From: DATDMG01 sp036518955
GTDB taxonomy: Bacteria > Actinomycetota > Actinomycetes > Actinomycetales > Kineosporiaceae
Length of the DNA: 20,042 bases
Assembly: GCA_036518955.1 (NCBI GenBank)
Contig: DATDMG010000487.1
Coordinates: forward strand, 1-20,042
Reading direction: 5' to 3'
Within the stretch, counting starts at the first letter, position 1. Every line of letters begins with the position of its first letter. Made by a program: the position numbers and the translations under genes. Of the stretch, positions 7,970-14,877 are shown piece after piece. A model generated the notes under the pieces. That model ran no database searches. It worked only from the letters and a program-made list of their open reading frames with translations, and was not told the DNA's origin.

Positions 7970-9330
7970 GCGACGGGCCGCGGGTGGCGATCGTGGTCGC
8001 CAACCCGGGGGTCATCGACACCCGGGTGGTGAAGTGCGTCACGACGCTGTCCGAGGCCGGCTACCGCACCCGCGTGCTGTGCCACTCCCCCGACGGCCGG
8101 GAGCACCGGTTCGAACGGCACGGCACGGACTTCGTGCAGGTTCCGGTCCCGGCCGCCGCCGCGGGCCGGCTGCCCCCGCCGGTCGCCCGGGCGACCGCCC
8201 GGGCCGGGCGGGTGTCCCGGCGCTGGCTCGACCAGGTCCTCGACCGGATCCTGCCCGGACCCACCGGCAGCGGCCGGGGCGGCCCGGTGCGACGCGGAGA
8301 GCTCTGGGTGTACCGCACCTGGCCGGCCCTGGCGCCCTGGCGGTCGGTGTGCCGGACGTCCGTCGCGATCGCCCCGGCGCTGACCGCGGAGCTGGACGCC
8401 TTCGACCCGGACGTCGTCTTCCAGCACGACGTGCACGAACTGAACGTGACGGGCTCCTGGGTGGCCGGACGGCGGGGCGCCGGACGACCGGTCGGGTTCC
8501 TCTACGACGCCCGCGAGTACGTGATCGGCCAGCCCGTCCCGCCCGCCCGCCAGGTCGCGGCCTACGCGGCGATGGAGCGCGAGTTCATCGGCCTCGCCGA
8601 CCGGGTGCTGACCGTCAGCGAACCCATCGCCGACCAGCTGGTCCGGGACCACCGGCTCGCCCGCCGTCCGGACGTGGTCGTGAACGCCACCTGGACGGCG
8701 GGCGACCCGCACAGCGGCGCCGCACCGGGCGGCGCCACCGCCCGCGGGGTGACCGGGCTGCCGCCGGACGTCCCGCTGCTGGTCTACGCCGGTGGGCTGG
8801 CGCCCGCCCGCGGGGTGCACACGGTCGTGGCGGCGCTCCCGAGGCTTCCCGGCGTCCACCTCGCGGTGGTGTCCCGGGCCGAGTCCAGCTACACCCGCGC
8901 GCTCCGCCGGCTCGCCCGCGCGCGGGGGGTGGAGAGCCGGCTGCACGTCGTGCCGTTCGTCGAGCCGCACCAGGTGGTCGCCTACCTCGCCGACTGCGAC
9001 CTGGGGATCTCCCCGCTGCTGCACGCCCCGAACCACGACTGGGCCCTGACCAACAAGTTCTTCGAGTACCTCCAGGCCGGTCTGCCCGTCGTCACCAGCG
9101 ACACCCTGGTGCAGCGCGAACTCGTGCTGGCCACCGGTGTGGGTACGGTGTTCCGGGCCGGCGACGCCGCCGACTGCGCGCGCGCCGTCCGGGCCGCCCT
9201 GGACGATCTGCCGGCGCTGCGCACCGTCGTCCGCGACCCGCTGCTGCACGAGCGGATGTCCTGGCCACAGGCCGCACGAGCCCTCCTGGACGCCGTGGAG
9301 ACGCTGTCCGCCGCCACGCACCGGCCGTGA
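7966..9330 (+). CDS. GT-B fold glycosyltransferase (GT4-like), second of a tandem pair
   Basis: A 454-residue paralogue of the preceding enzyme. Matching landmarks in order are VIDTRVVKCVTTLSEAGYRTRVL near the N-terminus, FQHDVHELNVTGSW, LYDAREYVIG, VLTVSEPIADQL, LLVYAGGLAPARGVHTVV and TNKFFEYLQAGLPVVTSD (N363 on). Pairwise similarity is strongest in the C-terminal donor half, so the two probably arose by duplication and then took different acceptors. The GTG start at 7966 overlaps the upstream TGA (GTGA) and has a GGGGA 10 nt before it, so translation is likely coupled. The stop is only 16 nt from the stop of the convergent ATPase gene, with no room for a classical terminator. It should act with its neighbour and the divergent GT-C protein. 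Confidence 0.85.
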   Translation: MSDGPRVAIVVANPGVIDTRVVKCVTTLSEAGYRTRVLCHSPDGREHRFERHGTDFVQVPVPAAAAGRLPPPVARATARAGRVSRRWLDQVLDRILPGPTGSGRGGPVRRGELWVYRTWPALAPWRSVCRTSVAIAPALTAELDAFDPDVVFQHDVHELNVTGSWVAGRRGAGRPVGFLYDAREYVIGQPVPPARQVAAYAAMEREFIGLADRVLTVSEPIADQLVRDHRLARRPDVVVNATWTAGDPHSGAAPGGATARGVTGLPPDVPLLVYAGGLAPARGVHTVVAALPRLPGVHLAVVSRAESSYTRALRRLARARGVESRLHVVPFVEPHQVVAYLADCDLGISPLLHAPNHDWALTNKFFEYLQAGLPVVTSDTLVQRELVLATGVGTVFRAGDAADCARAVRAALDDLPALRTVVRDPLLHERMSWPQAARALLDAVETLSAATHRP

Positions 9331-9346
9331 CCAGTCGCCCAGCCCC

Positions 9347-12151
9347 TCACCTGGTCCACGGCCGAGCGGCGGCCGCCCGTCGCCGCGCCAGGGCGCGCAC
9401 GGCCAGCAGGGCCGCGGTGTAGGCGGCGACCACCGGGACGACGGCGAGGTAGCAGCCGGCCGTCAGCGGGCCCAGGCCCAGCACGGTCGCGACCGGCGAC
9501 AGGGGCAGCAGCAGTCCGGCCGCGACCAGGAACCCGACCGCGACCCGGACCGGCCAGCCGGCCCGGTCCCGCTCCCGGGGTCCCGCCGTCCAGCCCCGCA
9601 GCACGTGCACGGTCGCCGCTTGGGTGAGCAGGTTCTCGGTGAACCACCCGCCGCGGAGGAAGGACACTCCGCCCGGCCCCGCGCCGGAGCCGGTCCGGTG
9701 AGCCAGGTGGGCCAGGACGGCGAGGGTGACCAGGTCGGCCACCGCGTTGATCAGGCCCACCAGCACCGCCTCCCTGCCGAGGCGTCGACCGTCCAGCGAC
9801 GCCACCCGGCCGCCGCCGCACCGGAGCGCCGGACGGTCGAAGGCCACGGTCAGCTGGGCGGCGTCGAAGCAGACGTTCTGCACCAGCACCTGGGCCGGCA
9901 GCATGGGGAGGAACGGCAGCACCGCCCCCGACACGATCATCGCGATCACGTTGCCCACGCTGCACGCCACGGTGATCCGCAGATAGGTGTTGATGTTCAG
10001 CACGGCCCGCCGGCCGGCCGCGACGGCGTGACTCACGGCCGCGATGCCCCGGCCGCCCAGCAGGACGTCGGCGTCGACGCGCGCGGCCTCGACCGCCCCC
10101 CGAGGGCAGACGCCGACGTCCGCGGCCCGGAGCGCGGCGGCGTCGTTGGCGCCGTCCCCGAGGTAGGCCACGGTGTGCCCGGCGGCGCGCAGGGCCCGCA
10201 CGATGCGGGCCTTGTGCACCGGAGTGCACTCCGCGAAGACGGTGGCCGCCCCGGCGAGCCGGGCCAGCCCCGCATCGTCGAGCCCGTCCACCTCATGACC
10301 GACGACCACCCGACCCGCCCGGACGCCCCGGTCGGCGCAGGCGTGCACCGCCGTGCGCGCCTGATCGCCGGTGATCACCTTCAGCTCGATGCCCTGCTCC
10401 CGCAACTCGGCCAGAGCCGCTTCGGCCGTCGGGTCCGGCTCCTCGCGCAGTCCCACGAACCCGAGCAGCATCAGGTCGTCCTCGCGCACCCCCGCGTCGC
10501 CGGGTCGCGCCGCCCGGGCGCCGACCTCGGCGAGGCCGACGGCGACCACACGCAGCCCGTCCGTGGTGAGCCGATCCGCTACCGCGGCCGCGGCGGCCCG
10601 GCCGGCGCCGTCCAGCAGACGCTCGCCGGCGCCGTCCTGCACTCGGGTGCAGCGGTCCAGCACCTCCCGCACCGCGCCCTTGAGGATCAGGACCCGGCGG
10701 CCGGGACGGCGCGGGTCCCCGACCACCACGCTGGCGCACCGGCGCACCGGGTCGAACGGGAACACCAACTCCCCCAGCCAGTCCCCGAGCTCCGGATCGC
10801 CGTTGCCCGCGCCCACCGCGGAGCCGCCGCCACGACTCCCGGCCGCCTCCAGGAGGGCCTGGTCGATCCCGTCCAGCACCGGCGGGTCTCCGAGGTGCGT
10901 GCTCACCGCACTGCTCAGGGCGGCCCAGACGACCGCCTGCCGGTCGGGCCGGCCGGACGGGTCGACGGCCGCCGCGACGGTCAACCGATCCCGGGTGAGC
11001 GTCCCGGTCTTGTCCAGGCAGACGACGTCGACGGCGCCGAGGTCGTGCACCGCCGACAGCCGTCTGACGATCACCATCCGGCGGCGCAACCCGCCCCGAG
11101 CCCCGGCGAGCGCGGCGCTCACCACGACCGGGAGCATCTCCGGGGTGAGCCCGACGGCGACCGCCACGCAGAACGGGAACACCGTCCACGGATCCCGGCC
11201 GGCCAGCGCAAGCACGATCACCGCCCCGGTCAGGGCGATCAGCGTGAGCCGGATCAGCAGGACGGCCACCGCCCGCGTCGTCCGGTCGACGGCCGTCGCC
11301 CGGCGTGCGGTCCGGCCGGTCCGGCAGGCGATACCGAGGAAGGTGTCGGAACCGGTGGCCAGCACCAGCGCCGTCGCCGACCCGGCCGTCACGCTGCTGC
11401 CCCGGAAGCACAGCCGAGGATCGGCCAGCACCGACCGGCCCACCCCGGCCGGCCGGCGTGCCGGCGCGGGCTGCGCCGCCTTGGCCACCGGATGCGACTC
11501 CCCGGTCAGCCCGGCCTGGGTGACCATCAGGCCCGCCGAGCGCACCAGCAGGACGTCGGCGGGCACCAGGTCACCCGTCACGAGCCGGACCATGTCCCCG
11601 GGCACCAGGTCCTCCGCCGGAACCTCGCGGGCCCGTGGGGTCCGGCCCGAACCACCGCGCCGCAGCACGGTCGCGGTCCCGCCGGAGAACTCCCGCGTCG
11701 CCCGGCTCGCCCGGTCGATCCGGCGTTGATCGGCCCATCGGAGCAGGCAGCTCAGGACCACCAGCACGGCCAGGCTCCCGGCGGTGAGATCCGCGTCGAT
11801 CGCCAGCGCCACCGCGGCCAGTGCGGCGAGGATCACCGTGTAACGGTCCCGGGCGGCGCCCCACCACCCGGGCCACCACCCCCCGCCGAGGCCGGCGGCG
11901 GGCAGGCTGTTGGGGCCGAACAGCACCAGGCGGCGCTCCGCCTCCACCTCCGGCAGGCCCTTCAGGCTGGCGCCGAGGCGGCGGAGGACCTGCAGGTCGG
12001 TCAGGTGCGCGGCGTCCCGGACCCCGACGAAGGCCGGCCCGTGGCCGCCCGGAACACCGCGCCCGCCCCGGACACCCCGGCCGGTGCGGCGCTCCACCAT
12101 CCCGGGGCCGCCAGGGCCGGCACCGACGCGAGCCAGCGATGCACGGGGCAT
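9347..12151 (-). CDS. mgtA: P3B-type Mg2+-transporting ATPase, MgtA family
   Basis: A 934-residue P-type ATPase, close to MgtA length. Seen in order: actuator motif LTGESHP, helix-4 motif VGLTPEMLP that marks MgtA-type pumps, phosphorylation site DKTGT (D380), nucleotide-domain KGA, TGDQ, and hinge GDGANDAAAL (the usual Pro is Ala). Then comes PFLPMLPAQVLVQNVCFDAAQL, which mirrors the MgtA helix-6 region, and four C-terminal helices. Known family role: ATP-driven Mg2+ import with the gradient across the cytoplasmic membrane. The substrate here is inferred. The start is uncertain. ATG 12151 lies 4 nt after the regulator's stop. The frame is open to 12217, inside the regulator gene, and ATG 12100 is also possible because residues 1-40 are Gly/Arg-rich. 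It forms a two-gene operon with the ArsR-type gene. Confidence 0.9.
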   Translation of the reverse strand: MPRASLARVGAGPGGPGMVERRTGRGVRGGRGVPGGHGPAFVGVRDAAHLTDLQVLRRLGASLKGLPEVEAERRLVLFGPNSLPAAGLGGGWWPGWWGAARDRYTVILAALAAVALAIDADLTAGSLAVLVVLSCLLRWADQRRIDRASRATREFSGGTATVLRRGGSGRTPRAREVPAEDLVPGDMVRLVTGDLVPADVLLVRSAGLMVTQAGLTGESHPVAKAAQPAPARRPAGVGRSVLADPRLCFRGSSVTAGSATALVLATGSDTFLGIACRTGRTARRATAVDRTTRAVAVLLIRLTLIALTGAVIVLALAGRDPWTVFPFCVAVAVGLTPEMLPVVVSAALAGARGGLRRRMVIVRRLSAVHDLGAVDVVCLDKTGTLTRDRLTVAAAVDPSGRPDRQAVVWAALSSAVSTHLGDPPVLDGIDQALLEAAGSRGGGSAVGAGNGDPELGDWLGELVFPFDPVRRCASVVVGDPRRPGRRVLILKGAVREVLDRCTRVQDGAGERLLDGAGRAAAAAVADRLTTDGLRVVAVGLAEVGARAARPGDAGVREDDLMLLGFVGLREEPDPTAEAALAELREQGIELKVITGDQARTAVHACADRGVRAGRVVVGHEVDGLDDAGLARLAGAATVFAECTPVHKARIVRALRAAGHTVAYLGDGANDAAALRAADVGVCPRGAVEAARVDADVLLGGRGIAAVSHAVAAGRRAVLNINTYLRITVACSVGNVIAMIVSGAVLPFLPMLPAQVLVQNVCFDAAQLTVAFDRPALRCGGGRVASLDGRRLGREAVLVGLINAVADLVTLAVLAHLAHRTGSGAGPGGVSFLRGGWFTENLLTQAATVHVLRGWTAGPRERDRAGWPVRVAVGFLVAAGLLLPLSPVATVLGLGPLTAGCYLAVVPVVAAYTAALLAVRALARRRAAAARPWTR

Positions 12152-12155
12152 CCGC

Positions 12156-12512
12156 TCAGACCGCCCGACCACGAGCCCGCGCCCCGTGGTCGGGCCGAGC
12201 GGACGCCCCGGACTCACCGGACAGCATCAACCGGACCACCGCGACCAGCCCGTCGTCGTCCACCAGGTACAGCTGCCGGCGACCCTCACGGCGGGACCGG
12301 ACCAGCCCCGCCAGCTTGAGCTTGGCCAGGTGCTGGCTGACGGCCGGCAGGGCACCGTCCACCCGCTCGGCGAGCGTGGTCACGTCGCACTCGCCCTGCG
12401 CCAGTACCCAGACGATGTGCAGCCGCATCGGCGCGGCGAGCAGCCCGAAGGCACCGGCCGCCTGCTCCAGCGCTTCCGGCGGAGGATCACCCCGTCCCGC
12501 CCTCCCGGCCAT
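12156..12512 (-). CDS. ArsR/SmtB-family winged-helix regulator
   Basis: A 118-residue regulator of typical ArsR size. Helix-turn-helix: DVTTLAERVDGALPAVSQHLAKLKLAGLV, then the wing RREGRRQLYLVDD. The N-terminal dimer helix includes EALEQAAGAFGLLAAPMRLHIVWVL. None of the classic metal sites is present: the alpha-3 position has a single Cys (GECDV, not CxC), and the last helix (DDDGLVAVVRLML) lacks the His pairs of the alpha-5 site. The inducer is therefore not predictable. A His lies in the disordered tail ARPDHGARARG. The ATG at 12512 is chosen because GGGAGG lies 5 nt upstream, and the open frame to 12554 has none. Its stop is 4 nt from the ATPase start, so it probably autoregulates and controls the pump. 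A weak TAAGCT -10-like hexamer lies at 12560-12555 (minus strand). Confidence 0.9.
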   Translation of the reverse strand: MAGRAGRGDPPPEALEQAAGAFGLLAAPMRLHIVWVLAQGECDVTTLAERVDGALPAVSQHLAKLKLAGLVRSRREGRRQLYLVDDDGLVAVVRLMLSGESGASARPDHGARARGRAV

Positions 12513-12618
12513 CTGGTCCTCCCAGGGTGACGCCGGCCAGACGCCGGTCGGCACAGCTTACGGAGCCGGCCGGCCGGGCGACGAACGCGGACCCATCGAC
12601 CCGGGGTCGGCGACCGGG

Positions 12619-12996
12619 TCACGACCCGCGACCGAGGCTGCTGCTCGACGTCCTCGAACGAGGAGTTCCGTGCCGGCCTCCGGGGCCCTCGACCCCGGAG
12701 CCGGTGTGAATTCTGGGGCCCGGGGCGAGCAGAGAGACTGGTGTGACAACGGAAGGACAGTGATTCACCAAGGAGCACGAGAAAAAGAATGCCTGAGGCG
12801 CGCGTCGGAATCCGACGAACCCAATATCGACGTATTGCATGTAGACAACTGAGTCAGACCCGTGCCGCACCGCATCGCCGGCCCGCATGGGCCGGGCAAT
12901 CTTCGAGACCTCCTCGACCTCCATGCCCTCCTCGACGGCTATTTCCCAGCAGCAGTCTGCGACGTCCGCCTGGAGCTTCGCAGGCAAACCGGACAT
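12619..12996 (-). CDS. possible small ORF of unknown function (125 aa)
   Basis: Not recognised. An ATG at 12996 follows AAGGGGTGAT, a near-perfect match to the anti-Shine-Dalgarno complement. The first 45 codons have about 84% G/C in third position although the surrounding DNA is much less GC-rich, which is a coding-like sign. This N-part (MSGLPAKLQADVADCCWEIA, then an acidic EEGMEVEEVSK helix) could fold. From about residue 48 on third-position GC drops to about 60%, a strong hairpin (12673-12704) falls inside the frame, and the C-terminus is Ser/Arg/Gly-rich. Only the first half may be real, or the gene may be decayed. It points toward the ArsR gene. Confidence 0.25.
   Translation of the reverse strand: MSGLPAKLQADVADCCWEIAVEEGMEVEEVSKIARPMRAGDAVRHGSDSVVYMQYVDIGFVGFRRAPQAFFFSCSLVNHCPSVVTPVSLLAPGPRIHTGSGVEGPGGRHGTPRSRTSSSSLGRGS
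12651..12664. repeat. perfect inverted repeat TCCTCG-AA-CGAGGA
   Basis: Two 6-bp arms around AA, 139 nt upstream of the ArsR start codon. It could be a dimer-binding site, though it is GC-richer than most ArsR operators and rather far from the gene. Confidence 0.35.
12673..12704. terminator. strong GC hairpin, possible terminator
   Basis: CTCCGGGG (12678-12685) pairs with CCCCGGAG (12693-12700) around a 7-nt loop. The stem continues as CCGG/CCGG (12673-12676 with 12701-12704) past one bulged C. No T-run follows. On the minus strand it would end transcripts entering from the AT-rich region before they reach the ArsR gene. Confidence 0.4.
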
Positions 12997-13098
12997 ATCA
13001 CCCCTTGTTACCGAGTCTCTACGGTACGTGCCCGCCCAGGCTGAAGGCGCCCATCTGCGGTGCCGATGGCATGGGAAGCTGCACTGAGGGATCAGTCG

Positions 13099-13111
13099 GA
13101 TCTCCAAGATC
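13099..13111. promoter_or_regulatory. palindrome GATCT-CCA-AGATC upstream of the promoter
   Basis: Perfect 5-bp arms with a 3-nt spacer, 41 nt before the -35 box of the polysaccharide-locus promoter, in AT-rich DNA. It is a candidate activator or repressor site. No known consensus is matched. Confidence 0.3.
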
Positions 13112-13151
13112 ACATGTCAAATAAATCTTCGCCTCGATTTTGATGCAGCCC

Positions 13152-13180
13152 TTTACATCACTTTCACACACCTCTAGGTT
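13152..13180 (+). promoter_or_regulatory. sigma70-type promoter of the polysaccharide locus
   Basis: TTTACA (13152-13157), exactly 17 nt, then TAGGTT (13175-13180), preceded by AT-rich UP-like DNA (13116-13150). The start site would be near 13187, about 76 nt ahead of the ATG at 13263. An imperfectly placed TGATG/CATCA inverted repeat (13141-13160) overlaps the -35 box and might be an operator. This is the clearest promoter in the window. Confidence 0.6.
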
Positions 13181-13203
13181 GGCACCATTCGCAGCTCGGG
13201 GGA

Positions 13204-13323
13204 ATGCCCGTGACCCGACCGACGGGGCACGGCGTGAGCAGCGAGCGGGGGCTTATCCACCTATGGGTTCTGGTCTTCTGTGGTCGAACGCAGATCGCAC
13301 CGTGGTTCGGCCCGTGCACGTGA
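13204..13323 (+). CDS. possible leader ORF (39 aa) coupled to the priming transferase
   Basis: Starts at the first ATG after the predicted transcription start, with GGGGGA just upstream. It encodes MPVTRPTGHGVSSERGLIHL and a short Trp/Cys-containing tail ending WFGPCT. It runs out of frame across the ATG at 13263. Its TGA (13321-13323) overlaps an in-frame GTG (13320) of the transferase as GTGA. It may be a coupling or attenuator-like leader, or chance. The sequence resembles no protein I know. Confidence 0.3.
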   Translation: MPVTRPTGHGVSSERGLIHLWVLVFCGRTQIAPWFGPCT

Positions 13324-14738
13324 TTCGGACTTCTCGCCGGTCCTGGGAGCGGGGATACGTCCGTGCGGTCGCCGCGCTGGACGCACTGTCCGCTCTGTTC
13401 GCCGCGGCGATCGCCGCCGTCATCCACCCGGTCCCCCTCGCCGGCGGGTACCCGTCAGGGTATGTTGGCGCGAGCACGGCGCTGCTGGCCGTCTGGCTCG
13501 CCGCCATGTCGGCGTCGCGGGCCTACGAGGTGCGCTTCCTGGCGATCGGGGCCGAGGAGTTCCAGCGCGTGCTCAGCGCCGCCCTGGCCGTCATCACGAT
13601 CGTCGCCACCCTGGCCTGGGTGGTGGACGTCGACATCCATCGTGGCTACGTGATCGTCGCTCTGCTGATGGCCACCCTCCTCACCCTCCTGCTGCGGTAC
13701 GCCGCACGGAAGATCGTGCACCGCCGGCGCCGACATGGCTTCTGCATGAGCGACGTCCTTCTCGTCGGCCACGGTCGATCGGCCGCGGAGCTCGTCCGGC
13801 AGATGCGCCGGGACGTGCATCACGGCATGCGCATCGTGGGAGTCTGTGCTCCGGAGGGCACCGGGAGCGACGACCTCACCCCGTTGGGGATCCGCGTCCT
13901 GGGAACCTTCGCCGACGTCGAGGCCGCGCTGTCCCGTACCGGGGCGGACACGGTGGCCGTCCTGGCGTGTCCCGAGATGGACGGCGTCGAGTTGCGCAGG
14001 CTCGCCTGGGGCCTGGCCCGCGAGGGCGTCGACCTCGTCGTGGCGCCTGCGCTGATGGAGGTTGCCGGACCGCGCATCGCGATCCGGCCGGTGTGCGGCC
14101 TGCCGCTGCTGCACGTCGACGAACCTCACCTGACCGGGGGCAGACGCTTGGCCAAGGACGTCATCGACCGGTCCCTGGCCCTGGTCTGCCTGGTCGCGCT
14201 GGCGCCGCTGTTCCTGGGGATCGCCCTCGTCATCCGGCTGACCAGCCCCGGCGAGGCGATCTTCCGTCAGACCCGGGTCGGGCTGGACGGCCGTCCGTTC
14301 CTGATGTGGAAGTTCCGCACCATGGTCCGGAACGCCGCGGAGTTGAGACCCTCGCTCGACGGCGTCAACCAGCACCCGTCGGGACACCTGTTCAAGCTGT
14401 CCGCCGACCCGCGGGTCACGCCGGTGGGCCGCTGGTTGCGCCGGACGTCGCTCGACGAGCTCCCCCAACTGGTCAACGTCCTGCGCGGCCAGATGTCCCT
14501 GGTCGGCCCCCGCCCGCTGCCCGCCTCGGACACGCCGTACGACGGCGACGCCCGGCGCCGGCTGTACGTCAAGCCGGGCCTGACCGGACTCTGGCAGATC
14601 AGTGGCCGATCGGACCTCGACTGGGACGAGTCCGTCCGGCTCGATCTGCGGTACGTCGAGCAGTGGTCACTCACCCTCGACGCCCTGATCCTCTGGAAGA
14701 CGCTCTTCGCGGTCGTCAAGGGCAGCGGGGCGTACTGA
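13263..14738 (+). CDS. polyprenyl-phosphate sugar-1-phosphate transferase (priming glycosyltransferase)
   Basis: A 491-residue enzyme of the WbaP/CpsE type that loads the first sugar-1-phosphate onto undecaprenyl phosphate at the cytoplasmic membrane and so starts repeat-unit synthesis. Four N-terminal helices (about 35-155) are followed by a CoA_binding_3-like Rossmann region (VLLVGHGRSAAELVRQMRRD). One more helix precedes the Bac_transf catalytic domain: KDVIDRSLALVCLVALAPLF, RQTRVGLDGRPFLMWKFRTM, RTSLDELPQLVNVLRGQMSL, VGPRP, and KPGLTGLWQISGRSDLDWDE. All core motifs are intact. The start is uncertain. ATG 13263 has only a distant G-rich box, while GTG 13320 (VIRTSRRSWERGYVRAVAAL) would be translationally coupled to a leader ORF and gives a more usual N-terminus. 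First gene of the polysaccharide locus. Confidence 0.92.
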   Translation: MGSGLLWSNADRTVVRPVHVIRTSRRSWERGYVRAVAALDALSALFAAAIAAVIHPVPLAGGYPSGYVGASTALLAVWLAAMSASRAYEVRFLAIGAEEFQRVLSAALAVITIVATLAWVVDVDIHRGYVIVALLMATLLTLLLRYAARKIVHRRRRHGFCMSDVLLVGHGRSAAELVRQMRRDVHHGMRIVGVCAPEGTGSDDLTPLGIRVLGTFADVEAALSRTGADTVAVLACPEMDGVELRRLAWGLAREGVDLVVAPALMEVAGPRIAIRPVCGLPLLHVDEPHLTGGRRLAKDVIDRSLALVCLVALAPLFLGIALVIRLTSPGEAIFRQTRVGLDGRPFLMWKFRTMVRNAAELRPSLDGVNQHPSGHLFKLSADPRVTPVGRWLRRTSLDELPQLVNVLRGQMSLVGPRPLPASDTPYDGDARRRLYVKPGLTGLWQISGRSDLDWDESVRLDLRYVEQWSLTLDALILWKTLFAVVKGSGAY

Positions 14739-14743
14739 CGTCC

Positions 14744-14767
14744 CGGGCCTGCCCGCGCGGGGGCCCG
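14744..14767 (+). terminator. GC-rich hairpin after the priming transferase
   Basis: CGGGCC (14744-14749) pairs with GGCCCG (14762-14767), and the interior CCCGCGCGGG can pair further. It begins 6 nt after the stop codon, in the 139-nt gap before the methyltransferase gene. It may end or attenuate transcription. No T-run follows. Confidence 0.4.
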
Positions 14768-14877
14768 ACTCGCCACAGCTTCTCCCACAACAGCTCCACC
14801 GAGATCTCCGGCCCTTCTCCGGGACGCGCTGTTCGGTCGCCCCGGCACCTGACCTCCGACCTGCCTTGGACTGCCTC

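Larger units (their letters stand above)
12513..13262. other. long, locally AT-rich intergenic region before the polysaccharide locus
   Basis: This 750-nt stretch has no confidently assigned gene. GC falls to about 50% at 12781-12850 and about 45% at 13081-13180, against about 70% or more in the genes around it. It contains two hairpins (12651-12664 and 12673-12704), a possible leftward small ORF (12619-12996), a GATCT-CCA-AGATC palindrome (13099-13111), a TTGACA hexamer on the minus strand (13121-13116), the rightward promoter at 13152-13180 and a leader ORF from 13204. The low GC and mixed signals fit a regulatory region or decayed DNA at the edge of an acquired locus. Confidence 0.6.

Noticed and set aside
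9137..12319. 1060-codon plus-strand open frame across the ATPase gene
   Set aside because: Low-complexity Gln/Arg/Pro/Gly product. The minus strand has all P-type ATPase motifs in order.
12760..12852. 30-codon plus-strand ORF with GTG start and GGAAGG upstream
   Set aside because: Only about half its codons end in G or C, no better than the local base composition, and it opposes the more coding-like minus-strand frame. Not listed as a gene.
12862..13044. Plus-strand small ORFs at 12862-13044 and 12887-13087
   Set aside because: No ribosome binding site, no family resemblance, and weaker third-position GC than the minus-strand candidate.
12513..13262. Insertion sequence remnant or integration site in the AT-rich region
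   Set aside because: I found no transposase fragment, terminal inverted repeats, target duplication or tRNA end.
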